64,000 nucleotides of DNA from Paenibacillus foliorum. GTDB taxonomy: Bacteria > Bacillota > Bacilli > Paenibacillales > NBRC-103111. Numbering within the stretch: the first letter of the stretch is position 1; every line of letters begins with the position of its first letter. The notes beneath the pieces were generated by a model. The model saw only the letters and a program-made list of their open reading frames with translations. It made no database searches and was not told the origin of the DNA. This document shows positions 25,871 to 33,636 of this stretch, one piece after another. The position numbers and the translations under genes are program-made. The stretch is taken from assembly GCF_013141765.1 (NCBI RefSeq), contig NZ_WHOD01000022.1:80994-144993 (forward strand), read 5' to 3'.

Positions 25871-26967
25871 GCATCGTTATCAGTAATCCGGATCAAAGAA
25901 TGGCAGAAATAGCAGAAAAAGTGAAGCATGGTGAACGCTTATCGCTTGAGGATGGCGTATTTTTGTATCAATCCGATGACTTGCTTACAATTGGGCAGCT
26001 GGCAAATGAAGTTAATCTCAGACTGAATGGTAAACGGGTTTATTTCATCGATAATATGAGCCTTTACTTTACCAATGTATGTGAAGCTCACTGTGCATTC
26101 TGTCATTTCCGCAAAGATGAGGGCGAGGAAGGTTCCTATACGCTTTCACCTGAGCAAATGTTTGAATTTATTGATGAGCATTATCATCCGGGTATGCGCG
26201 AGTTCCATATAGCTCAAGGACATAACCCTAATGTACCTTTTGAATATTATGTGAATTGTATCCGCGCATTGAAGGAACGTTATCCTGATGTTACCATCAA
26301 GGCTCATACTGCCGCTGAAATCGAGTTTTATTCTCGCCTCAGTGGGTTAAGCTATAAAGAGGTGCTTCAGACACTTATGGATGCCGGTTTAAGCACATTG
26401 ACAGGCGGCGGTGCCGAGATCCTATCTGAGCGCTATCGGAAGAAAATGGGCGTTGGTAAAGCAACAACGGACCAATGGCTAGAAGTACAACGGGTTGCTC
26501 ACGGTTTAGGTCTGAAAACACATGCGACTATGCTGTATGGCTCCATTGAGACGCTGGAAGAACGAATTCAACACATGATCTATTTGCGCGAAGTGCAGGA
26601 TGAGACCAACGGTTTCATGGTGTTCATTCCGAACTCCGTACAACCGGCCAGCGTAAGTGCAGGCTTGAAACGCCGCGTGGCTGCTTTTGATGATCTGAAA
26701 ACAATCGCAATCAGCCGCTTAATGGTTGATAATATTCAACATATCAAAGCATACTTCATCAATCTAGGCACACAATTAACGCAAATAGCCCTAACTTTCG
26801 GTGCTTCTGATGTTCACGGAACGATTGTAAAGGAGCGTATCAGTCATGCCGCAGGTGCCTTATCACCGGATAGCTTGACCCGTGAAGAGCTAGTTTGGCT
26901 TGTTAAAGGTGCCGGTCGCATTCCAGTTGAACGTGATACATTCTATAACGAAATCAAAGTTTATTAG
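25867..26967 (+). CDS. mqnE: Aminofutalosine synthase MqnE (radical SAM)
   Basis: A 366-residue radical-SAM enzyme that joins a chorismate-derived enol-pyruvyl benzoate to S-adenosylmethionine to make aminofutalosine, an early step of the futalosine route to menaquinone. The [4Fe-4S] ligands are in TNVCEAHCAFCHF (about 70-80). The order EFHIAQGHNP, KAHTAAEIE, GGGAEILSERYRKKM and VFIPNSVQP is typical of MqnE rather than MqnC or biotin synthase. The start ATG 25867 has GGAGG 9 bp upstream. Its product supports the menaquinone-linked enzymes encoded in this window. Confidence 0.94.
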   Translation: MSIVISNPDQRMAEIAEKVKHGERLSLEDGVFLYQSDDLLTIGQLANEVNLRLNGKRVYFIDNMSLYFTNVCEAHCAFCHFRKDEGEEGSYTLSPEQMFEFIDEHYHPGMREFHIAQGHNPNVPFEYYVNCIRALKERYPDVTIKAHTAAEIEFYSRLSGLSYKEVLQTLMDAGLSTLTGGGAEILSERYRKKMGVGKATTDQWLEVQRVAHGLGLKTHATMLYGSIETLEERIQHMIYLREVQDETNGFMVFIPNSVQPASVSAGLKRRVAAFDDLKTIAISRLMVDNIQHIKAYFINLGTQLTQIALTFGASDVHGTIVKERISHAAGALSPDSLTREELVWLVKGAGRIPVERDTFYNEIKVY

Positions 26968-27055
26968 TTCAAAATTTACTCAGAAGATATGACCATGACA
27001 ATGCTGCTGATATTTTTCAGGGAGGCTTGCCGTCCCCATATAGAAAGGGTTCATC

Positions 27056-28123
27056 ATGATGAAGAAATTAGTTATTTTAGGCGGCGGCTACGGGGGATTG
27101 ACTATAGCCAACGAGCTTTTAGAAAAAGAGTTACCTTCGGACACTGTGCTCGTACTTATCGACCGTATGCCCTATCAGGGACTGAAGACGGAATATTACG
27201 CACTGGCATCTGGAACGGTAGCAGATAATGAAATACGTGTTCAGTTTCCAGTAGACCCACGCCTAATCCTTAAATATGGAGAAGTGACGGCGGTTGATCC
27301 GGTTAACAAGCTGGTTCTATTTGAGAATGACGACCCGCTTTCATATGATTGGCTCGTTATAGGGCTCGGCTGTGTGGACAAGTATCACCAAATTATTGGA
27401 GCCGAACAGTATTCGCATAGTATCCAAACATTGTCCTCGACACGCAAAACTTATCAAACCGTCAATGATACCGTTCCTTACGGCCAAGTTTCAATTATAG
27501 GCGGCGGTTTAAGCGGTGTAGAGATGGCTGCAGAACTAAGAGAAAGCCGTCCGGATATGAACATAAGGATTATAGACCGCGGCCCTAGCGTGTTATCTGC
27601 TTTCCCGCCTAAGCTTCAATCTTACGTTCGTGAGTGGATGCTGGAGCATGATATTGAACTGAGGTCACATATTAATCTTTCCCGTTTGGAAGGCGGGCTC
27701 CTCTATAACGATCAGGAGATCATCCATACAGACGTTACGATTTGGACTGCAGGGATTCAGCCAAGCCCGATCATACAGCAGCTGCAGCTTCCTAAGGATA
27801 ATCAGGGACGTATAATTATTAACAAATTCCATCAAATCAATGAATATCCAGACGTTTTTGTTGTAGGCGACTGCGCTTCCCTTCCTTTTTCTCCAAGCGC
27901 CCAGGCGGCGGAAGGCCAAGGCAAGCAGATTGCAGAGGTCATGAAGGCTATTTGGAAAAATGAAACCCCTCGGCTAGGAAAAATTAAGCTCAAAGGGGTT
28001 CTGGGTTCACTAGGTAAAAAATCAGGTTTTGGGCTGATGGGCAAAAGGACGATTATGACAGGTAAAATTGCACGAACTCTAAAGAGCGGTGTACTCTGGC
28101 TGTCCAAGCATCATTTTGGTTAA
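27056..28123 (+). CDS. NADH dehydrogenase-like flavoprotein (YutJ-like)
   Basis: A 355-residue NDH-2-type flavoprotein, paralogue of the protein at 19748-20938. It has an FAD site LVILGGGYGGLTIANELLE near the N terminus, an NAD(P)H site VSIIGGGLSGVEMAAELRE (about 148-166) and PDVFVVGDCASLPFSPSAQAAEGQG. It is shorter than classical NDH-2. In Bacillus the orthologue yutJ lies between yuzB and nearby Fe-S genes, and the same neighbours are present here. The electron acceptor is unproven. ATG 27056 has a GAAAGGG upstream; the second ATG, 3 bp on, is an alternative. Confidence 0.85.
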   Translation: MMKKLVILGGGYGGLTIANELLEKELPSDTVLVLIDRMPYQGLKTEYYALASGTVADNEIRVQFPVDPRLILKYGEVTAVDPVNKLVLFENDDPLSYDWLVIGLGCVDKYHQIIGAEQYSHSIQTLSSTRKTYQTVNDTVPYGQVSIIGGGLSGVEMAAELRESRPDMNIRIIDRGPSVLSAFPPKLQSYVREWMLEHDIELRSHINLSRLEGGLLYNDQEIIHTDVTIWTAGIQPSPIIQQLQLPKDNQGRIIINKFHQINEYPDVFVVGDCASLPFSPSAQAAEGQGKQIAEVMKAIWKNETPRLGKIKLKGVLGSLGKKSGFGLMGKRTIMTGKIARTLKSGVLWLSKHHFG

Positions 28124-28124
28124 T

Positions 28125-28379
28125 CTATTCTCCAAGGAGATCGAACATGGCTTCGATCTCTTTTAGTTTATGTTCGATTCGCTGCTGCAGTTCCTCAATA
28201 TTGGCTCCCACCACTATTTCACCATTAACCAGAGCATAAGGGAACATATAACATTCTCCACAATTGCCAAGACAGCCGTATTCAATCACATCATAATCGG
28301 GGTTGTCTTCCAATTGTTTCATTAATCGATCCGTTCCATGGTGCATATTATTCGTACAAAATTCAATGATAGGTCTCAT
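28125..28379 (-). CDS. yuzB: YuzB-family protein (DUF1450)
   Basis: An 84-residue small cytosolic protein with conserved cysteines: IEFCTNNM at the start and [21 protein letters not shown] in the middle. This pattern, followed by [12 protein letters not shown], is that of the YuzB/DUF1450 family, which has a thioredoxin-like ferredoxin appearance and unknown function. It converges on the yutJ-like gene (stop codons 1 bp apart) and diverges from the NifU-like gene, the same neighbourhood as in Bacillus. Confidence 0.9.
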   Translation of the reverse strand: MRPIIEFCTNNMHHGTDRLMKQLEDNPDYDVIEYGCLGNCGECYMFPYALVNGEIVVGANIEELQQRIEHKLKEIEAMFDLLGE

Positions 28380-28458
28380 ATATGATCATCCGCCTTGTAA
28401 ACCATTTTATTTTTGCGCTTATTGTAATATAATAAGTTATAGAAAGGAGTTGAAGCAA

Positions 28459-28704
28459 ATGAGTGAACAAACACAAAGCACCATGTACGATGAGGTACTG
28501 GAGGTTTTAGATAAGCTTCGCCCGTTTTTGCAGCGCGATGGCGGTGACGTTGAGCTTGTTGATGTGGAGGATGGTATCATCAAACTTAAGCTGGTAGGTG
28601 CCTGCGGCAGCTGCCCAAGCTCAACGATCACATTGAAGGCCGGTATTGAACGCGCATTGCTCGAAGAAGTTGAGGGTGTTCAAGAGGTTGTACAAGTGTT
28701 CTAA
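28459..28704 (+). CDS. NifU-like Fe-S scaffold protein (YutI-like)
   Basis: An 81-residue protein consisting of the NifU C-terminal domain with the CGSC cluster-binding pair in [18 protein letters not shown]. Such proteins (Nfu) hold and deliver [4Fe-4S] clusters. The conserved [20 protein letters not shown] is intact. ATG 28459 has AAAGGAG 10 bp upstream; the longer upstream frame is not coding. It complements the A-type carrier encoded at 25065-25436. Confidence 0.94.
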   Translation: MSEQTQSTMYDEVLEVLDKLRPFLQRDGGDVELVDVEDGIIKLKLVGACGSCPSSTITLKAGIERALLEEVEGVQEVVQVF

Positions 28705-28722
28705 TTTATCCTTCAACAAATT

Positions 28723-28789
28723 AAAGACCCTTAGCTCTTAAGGTTGCTGGCGCTCGCGCCGCTACTCTTAGTGCTGTAGGGTCTTTTTT
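28723..28789 (+). terminator. Terminator after the NifU-like gene
   Basis: AAAGACCCT ... AGGGTCTTTTTT encloses a smaller GGCGC-TC-GCGCC stem. It could also serve the convergent SDR gene. Confidence 0.8.
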
Positions 28790-28822
28790 ATACTTAATCT
28801 GGCCCTCATTCATGGCAGTTAC

Positions 28823-29611
28823 TTACTTCTGGTGAGATGAACCAATGATCGCCCTGATTGGATCCAGACCACCCGAAACATCCATGATATTGCCCGTAAT
28901 AAAATCAGACCGCTCCTCGCAGAGAAAAGCAATAACTCTAGCAATATCCTCACCAGCTCCTGGTCGTCCACGGGGAGATTCAGGATCAATCTCTTGCTCT
29001 ACCTCGGAAATCAATTTCTCTTTGTTCATTCCACGGATATCCCCTGGACAGATCATATTAACTGTAATGCCGTAAGGGGCCTCTTCTACCGCTAAGGTTT
29101 TAGTAAATGATACCAGCCCGACTTTTGCCGCTGCGTAAACAGCACGATGCGGCCAGCCTCTTGCTTCTGCTGCGTGACCAAAGCCAAAATGGACGATTCT
29201 TCCCCAACTCTTATTTCGCATCATGGGCAATACCAAATGATCTAGCTGCATCACGCCTAACAAGTTGCCGTGCATTAAATAATTAATATCTTCCTGCGAA
29301 TACTCACTAAACAGCTTTCGTTCGCGGACAAACGGACCTGCATTATTAATTAAAATATCAATGCTGCCAAATTCGGCCACAGCCGACTTTACAAGCTGGC
29401 TCATTTCCATCGGGTTTGCCACATCGCCTTGAATAGCTATGCAGCGGCGTCCCTTTGCTTGGATGCGCTCACATAATAGATATGCTTCCTTCTGGCTGTG
29501 CACATAATTAATAATTATATCGCAACCTGATTCGGCGAGCAGAAGCGCTGTCATCTTGCCCAATCCCTTGGCGCTTCCTGTTATGAGTGCAACTTTTGGT
29601 TGTTCGGTCAT
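28823..29611 (-). CDS. Short-chain dehydrogenase/reductase (FabG-like), atypical active site
   Basis: A 262-residue SDR protein. The cofactor motif ITGSAKGLGKMTALLLA (TGxxxGxG) is near the N terminus, NNAG is present (ILINNAGPF), and the catalytic YxxxK is VYAAAK. The usual active-site Ser 13 residues before the Tyr is replaced: the segment reads RIVHFGFGHAAEARG, with His at that position. ATG 29611 (MTEQPKVAL) is the start, with AGGAGG 7 bp upstream; the frame extends 24 bp further without support. A three-hairpin leader precedes it. The substrate is unknown. Confidence 0.88.
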   Translation of the reverse strand: MTEQPKVALITGSAKGLGKMTALLLAESGCDIIINYVHSQKEAYLLCERIQAKGRRCIAIQGDVANPMEMSQLVKSAVAEFGSIDILINNAGPFVRERKLFSEYSQEDINYLMHGNLLGVMQLDHLVLPMMRNKSWGRIVHFGFGHAAEARGWPHRAVYAAAKVGLVSFTKTLAVEEAPYGITVNMICPGDIRGMNKEKLISEVEQEIDPESPRGRPGAGEDIARVIAFLCEERSDFITGNIMDVSGGLDPIRAIIGSSHQK

Positions 29612-29618
29612 GCTCGCC

Positions 29619-29715
29619 CCTCCTAAACTTTCCATGAGGAAATTTTACCTCGTAAGCATTTGCTAGACTTTCCGCAAGGAAAGTTAAACTTAGTAAGCAA
29701 TTACTAAGCTTTGCT
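29619..29715 (-). repeat. Hairpin leader module of the SDR gene
   Basis: On the minus strand there are three stem-loops in series. They are CTTAGTAA-TTGC-TTACTAAG, ACTTTCC-TTGC-GGAAAGT, and, after ATGCTTACGAGG, TTTCC-TCAT-GGAAA followed by TTAGGAGG, the ribosome site. The last part (29619-29657) has the same block order as the ctaB leader (63606-63646). Confidence 0.7.
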
Positions 29716-29722
29716 ACTCTAA

Positions 29723-29751
29723 AGTATAGATGAACCGCCCCATCGATTCAA
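29723..29751 (-). promoter_or_regulatory. Probable promoter of the SDR gene
   Basis: Minus strand TTGAAT (29746-29751), 17 bp, TATACT (29723-29728). Transcription would begin just before the first leader hairpin, giving a leader of about 100 nt. Confidence 0.6.
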
Positions 29752-29785
29752 CCCATGCAACGTTAAGCGACTCCATGCGAGCCCT

Positions 29786-30517
29786 TCAGTTCGAAGGTGA
29801 GTACTGACCGGACGATTCCGATAAAGTACGAATATAGGTAAATATCTTCTCACTGGCGGTAAACGTCATATTACAGCCAATTTCAAGATCCTTGAGATGC
29901 TCTTGTATATTTTCCGTTTTCTTACGTTGATCTAATGATTGCTTTGATTCAGCAGCCTGAAGCAGGTCATCAAGCAGATCTGCATTAATCGTATGAATTT
30001 CCATGTTCCGTTCATTGCGAAGACGCTCAACAGGCACTTTGTAAGCTACTTTTAATCCATACAGCTGCTCTTCCAATTTGGTGTACAAATGATTTGTGTG
30101 CATATTACGCAGTACCGTGAAATAAGAATATCGCGCTTTAATTTCTTCGGTTTTTAGACGGAACCGCTCGTTCATGAAATGACCCAGCTTATCCAATATA
30201 GCGAATAAACGAATGATTGCATTTTTATAGAAATATAGATGCCTATGATAGTCGTCAAGCTCAGTGTCTGACATTTCATCAATATAGGTCTTCGTCACCT
30301 TGCTGCCGTAGCTTACAGCTGCGAATTGGCTTTGCTCCAGCTCGTCTAACGCGCGAAGGAAGCCTCGGCCCCATACTATATATCGCCGCTCCTGCAGGTT
30401 GCGCTCCTCAGCCGGAACCGACTCAAGCAAGTGCAGATAGCCCGTTATCGCTTGATTGACGGCTGCTAACAGTCCTTCATCTTTACGGCGCGGTTCGCCG
30501 AACATGCTTCTAAGCAT
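29786..30517 (-). CDS. HEPN-domain protein of the Cthe_2314 type
   Basis: A 243-residue, almost all-helical protein. It contains LRNERNMEIHTIN near 165-177, in which R-NMEI-H is the RX4H motif of HEPN-fold proteins, many of which are RNases. Other features are a conserved-looking ERRYIVWGRGFLRALDELE and a YFYKNAIIRLFAILDKLGHF core helix. The overall form agrees with the Cthe_2314-like HEPN family of Bacillota (recalled, not searched). No nucleotidyltransferase or antitoxin partner is adjacent, so a toxin-antitoxin role is not supported. A small hairpin (GGAATCGGG/CCCGATTCC, 30578-30602) lies upstream. Confidence 0.75.
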   Translation of the reverse strand: MLRSMFGEPRRKDEGLLAAVNQAITGYLHLLESVPAEERNLQERRYIVWGRGFLRALDELEQSQFAAVSYGSKVTKTYIDEMSDTELDDYHRHLYFYKNAIIRLFAILDKLGHFMNERFRLKTEEIKARYSYFTVLRNMHTNHLYTKLEEQLYGLKVAYKVPVERLRNERNMEIHTINADLLDDLLQAAESKQSLDQRKKTENIQEHLKDLEIGCNMTFTASEKIFTYIRTLSESSGQYSPSN

Positions 30518-30735
30518 CCTATGTGCTCACTTCCTTCCAGATGATATTGCCTATGCTTATCAACTAAGTATACACCCGCGGAATCGGGATGATACCCGAT
30601 TCCATGAGGCATTAAATGCTAAATAAACCAACTTCCCTACGAACATGCCCAGCTTCGGATCTACAGCGACACTTATTTCAACCCACTGCTTTTTCTTTGT
30701 GCAGCGCTTCCAATGAGCCGCATGATAGAAAAGAA

Positions 30736-30765
30736 GGCTTACGCAGCTATCTAGCTCCGTAAGCC
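30736..30765 (-). terminator. ctaA terminator-like hairpin overlapping the stop codon
   Basis: On the minus strand GGCTTACG-GAGCTA-GATAGCT-GCGTAAGCC is followed by TTCTTTTC. The TAG stop of ctaA is in its loop region. The T tail is interrupted, so strength is uncertain. Confidence 0.6.
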
Positions 30766-31679
30766 TGTCTGCCGCCCTTTCCTGCCTGCAGGGCAAGTAC
30801 ACATAAATAGCAAAGAATACCGAACAAGCAAGCGATGAGAACCGCATGGATAAGGCTTGCTATCAAGTACCAATCATACCCCAGGGACAAAGTTACAAAG
30901 GCACCGCTAAATATTTGCAGCACAACCAGAATGAGCGCCCATTTGGCAGCTTGATAAGCATTATCCTGCTTCCCGTTCTGCGATCTTATAGCCATAAATA
31001 ACCACATGATGATCAGAAACAAAATAATCGCGCCTACACGATGTGCAAATACAATTCGGGTTGCCCCTATCATCTCGGGTATCACTTGTCCATTGCATAA
31101 CGGCCAGCCAATACACCCTCCCGATGCTTCTGTATGTCTTACAAAGGCTCCCAGGTAAACAACCGCATAGCTGTAAATCAAGGTCAATGCTACTCCCCAG
31201 CGAACACCAATCGATAAGGTTGAAGGCGGTCCCGACATTGAGCTTCCGAATCGGGTAAACACTAAGGCGAGCAGTAGAGTAAACGCAAATGCCATCAATG
31301 AGAAGCCGAAATGAAGCGCCAGAACAGCAGACGATTGCGGCCATATAACAGCCATTGCCCCAAGAATAGCCTGCAATACTGTAAACAACATCGCACCCGA
31401 TACAAACCATTTGGCTTCCTTGCTTCTACTGTAGAAGAGGACCAACAACATCGTGATCAACAATATGATACCAACGACGCCGACCACAAACCTGTGGCTG
31501 TATTCAATAATAGATTCGATCGTATAGGCTGGAATGAATTTACCGTTACATAACGGCCAATCGTCTCCACAACCGCGGCCTGATTCTGTCTTAGTGACAA
31601 GCGCGCCCATTACAAGAATTAAAAACATTCCGTACATGCTGGCGAACGAAAACCGTTTCAGCCATTTTTGAAGATTCAT
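30747..31679 (-). CDS. ctaA: Haem A synthase CtaA (COX15 family)
   Basis: A 310-residue, eight-helix membrane enzyme that oxidises the C8 methyl of haem O to give haem A for aa3-type oxidase. Conserved features are the twin GC..DWPLCNG segments, GRGCGDDWPLCNGKFIP and SGGCIGWPLCNGQVIPE, with the paired cysteines. The haem-ligand histidines are in YSHRFVVG, LHFGFSL, AHRVGAI and LIHAVL. It lies far from ctaB (about 31 kb) in this genome, unlike Bacillus, where ctaA and ctaB are adjacent and divergent. Confidence 0.94.
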   Translation of the reverse strand: MNLQKWLKRFSFASMYGMFLILVMGALVTKTESGRGCGDDWPLCNGKFIPAYTIESIIEYSHRFVVGVVGIILLITMLLVLFYSRSKEAKWFVSGAMLFTVLQAILGAMAVIWPQSSAVLALHFGFSLMAFAFTLLLALVFTRFGSSMSGPPSTLSIGVRWGVALTLIYSYAVVYLGAFVRHTEASGGCIGWPLCNGQVIPEMIGATRIVFAHRVGAIILFLIIMWLFMAIRSQNGKQDNAYQAAKWALILVVLQIFSGAFVTLSLGYDWYLIASLIHAVLIACLFGILCYLCVLALQAGKGGRQAYGAR

Positions 31680-31803
31680 GAACTGGTTTCACCTACTTTT
31701 TCTGAATTCGACATATATTGCTAATTAAGTCGAATCGTTCATGTATCATTATAGCGATAATCCAAGAGCAAATCCATGTGGAAATGTTACAAAGCGTTGA
31801 AAG

Positions 31804-31866
31804 AAAAAAGCTGATTCCCTTCAAAGAGATATGTGAGAGACATATCCCTGAAGCATCAGCTTTTTT
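31804..31866 (-). terminator. Rho-independent terminator of the thioredoxin-like gene
   Basis: AAAAAAGCTGAT / ATCAGCTTTTTT arms enclose a second stem GATATGT-GAGAG-ACATATC. It is nearly symmetric and so may be bidirectional. Confidence 0.88.
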
Positions 31867-31888
31867 CACCTAAATTATTTGCTATGCG

Positions 31889-32233
31889 TTACTTCTTCAA
31901 GGCTTCGGCAACTTCCAGGGCGCGATCGAGAAACTGTTCAATTTCATCTCTGGTTTTGCGCAGCTTGCTAACAAAACGAACGAGCTCCTCACCTTCACGA
32001 AAAGCAATAAAGCTCGGAATCCCCAGAATGTTCAGCTTCTCGCATAGATCCGGCACTTCATCCCGGTCCAGCTGAATAAAGTCCAAACGATCTTTATATG
32101 CTTCCACCACTGCAGGCATAAATGGATCAATGAAATGACAATCTTTACACCAGGTTGTTTTAAATACAGCAATTGTAGGCTTGCTTCCAGCAATTTTCTG
32201 TTCAAATACTTGCTCGGTCGACACTTGCTCCAT
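31889..32233 (-). CDS. Thioredoxin-like protein (WCKDC active site)
   Basis: A 114-residue thioredoxin-fold protein with active site TTWCKDCHFIDPFM and cis-Pro segment GIPSFIAFREGEELV. The WCKDC variant resembles YtpP-type thioredoxin-like proteins of Bacillus, which act in thiol exchange including low-molecular-weight thiols. Partner and redox potential are unknown. It has its own terminator. Confidence 0.88.
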   Translation of the reverse strand: MEQVSTEQVFEQKIAGSKPTIAVFKTTWCKDCHFIDPFMPAVVEAYKDRLDFIQLDRDEVPDLCEKLNILGIPSFIAFREGEELVRFVSKLRKTRDEIEQFLDRALEVAEALKK

Positions 32234-32363
32234 CCTATTGCACCGCCTTTAATTAATTAGTTTGGCGATTTCTCTCTCGCCCTCACACTCAGCTTACAAC
32301 CACTTATAGCACGATGTCCATCCCCTGTCAACGCCCGTTTTGTTAATTAACATCTTATTCCAT

Positions 32364-32392
32364 TTTACATTTATTACTAAAAGTGATATCAT
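32364..32392 (+). promoter_or_regulatory. Sigma-A promoter of the SPFH gene
   Basis: TTTACA (32364-32369), 17 bp, TATCAT (32387-32392), 44 bp before the SPFH start codon. Confidence 0.65.
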
Positions 32393-32436
32393 TTAAATAT
32401 CAAAACAATATGTTACACAAAAAGGAGTGTTCTAAA

Positions 32437-33279
32437 ATGAAAGAACAAAAAGCTTGGTCCTTTAACGGCTTCCTTGGTTTGTTATTAATCTTGATCTTTA
32501 TGGCTCTCGCAACTTTCTTACTGGTTAAGGAGATAGTAATCCCAGGTATTCTTCTTCTCATTATCGGAGTAGCCCTGGCATCAGGTATTACAGTTGCACA
32601 ACCGAATCAAGCTATAATCGTTACTTTCTTTGGAAGCTACGTCGGTACAATAAGAGCAAGTGGCCTTTGGCTAGTCATGCCCTTCTCCATTCGCAAATCC
32701 GTTTCATTAAGGGTCCGCAACTTCAACAGCGTCAAGCTTAAAGTCAATGACATAGAAGGCAATCCGATTGAAATTGCCGCAGTTGTTGTATTCCGCGTTG
32801 TTGATTCGGCCAAAGCCATGTTCGATGTTGATAAGTACGAGCAGTTCGTTGAAATTCAAAGTGAGACAGCACTACGTCATGTTGCTAACAAGTACCCTTA
32901 TGATGTGTTTGAAGGAGAAGGATATTCACTGCGCAGTAATTCCGAAGAAATTGCGCTTGAGCTGAGCCGCGAGTTGCAGGAACGATTGTCTGTAGCCGGT
33001 GTAGAGGTTATGGAAGCCCGATTGACTCACCTTGCCTATTCAACCGAAATTGCCAGTGCCATGCTTCAGCGTCAGCAGGCGGCGGCCATCATCTCTGCGC
33101 GTTCCAAAATTGTTGAAGGAGCCGTCGGCATGGTCCAGTTGGCAATTGCCCAAATCGAGCAGGACGGCATCGTAGTTCTCGATGAAGAGCGCAAAGCCGC
33201 TATGATCAACAACTTGATGGTTGCCATCGTTTCAGATCGTTCCGCCAGCCCTGTTATTAATACAGGCAGTCTTTATTAA
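32437..33279 (+). CDS. SPFH/band-7 domain membrane protein
   Basis: A 280-residue protein with two N-terminal membrane segments (about 13-55), then an SPFH (stomatin/prohibitin/flotillin) domain beginning TVAQPNQAIIVTFFGSYVGT. A helical C terminus follows (EIASAMLQRQQAAAIISARSKIVEGAVGMV). Such proteins form membrane-bound oligomers and scaffold other membrane proteins. ATG 32437 has AAAAGGAG upstream; the frame extends further back without support. Twelve bp downstream is a small ribbon-helix-helix-like gene, and a terminator follows it, so the two form an operon. Confidence 0.9.
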   Translation: MKEQKAWSFNGFLGLLLILIFMALATFLLVKEIVIPGILLLIIGVALASGITVAQPNQAIIVTFFGSYVGTIRASGLWLVMPFSIRKSVSLRVRNFNSVKLKVNDIEGNPIEIAAVVVFRVVDSAKAMFDVDKYEQFVEIQSETALRHVANKYPYDVFEGEGYSLRSNSEEIALELSRELQERLSVAGVEVMEARLTHLAYSTEIASAMLQRQQAAAIISARSKIVEGAVGMVQLAIAQIEQDGIVVLDEERKAAMINNLMVAIVSDRSASPVINTGSLY

Positions 33280-33290
33280 GCTGAACCCCT

Positions 33291-33494
33291 ATGGCAACCA
33301 AGAAAAACTTTGCTCTGCGGTTGGACCCGAAGCTATATGAAGCGCTAGAACGATGGGCTAATGATGAGTTCCGAAGTGTCAACGGACATATCGAGTTTCT
33401 ACTGCGTGAAGCTACAGCCCGTGCTGGGCGGCTACCTGGTCCACGTCCTCCTGGAATCACAGAAATAGATAGCCAGGATAAATTAAAGGATTAA
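33291..33494 (+). CDS. Small Arc/ribbon-helix-helix-like protein paired with SPFH gene
   Basis: A 67-residue protein. Residues about 4-45 (KKNFALRLDPKLYEALERWA, then FRSVNGHIEFLLREA) fit the beta-helix-helix pattern of Arc/MetJ DNA-binding proteins. A Pro/Gly-rich segment (GRLPGPRPPG) and a charged tail follow. It lies 11 bp downstream of the SPFH gene. Toxin-antitoxin membership is not indicated, as no toxin gene is next to it. It may regulate the operon; this is inferred. Confidence 0.8.
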   Translation: MATKKNFALRLDPKLYEALERWANDEFRSVNGHIEFLLREATARAGRLPGPRPPGITEIDSQDKLKD

Positions 33495-33534
33495 GCTCGG
33501 GTAAGCAGCGCCTGACTTCCAACCGAACCGCAAG

Positions 33535-33578
33535 CATAAGAAAAAAGCCTGATCCGGCGGAATCAGGCTTTTTCTTAT
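33535..33578 (+). terminator. Bidirectional terminator between the SPFH pair and the stalk-domain lipoprotein
   Basis: CATAAGAAAAAAGCCTGAT and ATCAGGCTTTTTCTTATG form a long stem around CCGGCGGA. T runs are present on both strands. Confidence 0.9.
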
Positions 33579-33636
33579 GGAGACTATTCTCAAAACTTAA
33601 TATTCACATGTAATGGATTTCATTTACTAGGGTAGA

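Noticed and set aside
29786..30517. HEPN protein as part of a toxin-antitoxin or defence system
   Set aside because: No nucleotidyltransferase, antitoxin or other defence gene is adjacent, and the neighbours are housekeeping genes.
30560..30847. 95-codon minus-strand frame overlapping the end of ctaA
   Set aside because: It overlaps ctaA in another frame and runs through the ctaA terminator-like hairpin; no ribosome site.
33291..33494. Arc-like protein as an antitoxin
   Set aside because: The only partner in the operon is an SPFH membrane protein, and no toxin-like gene is present.
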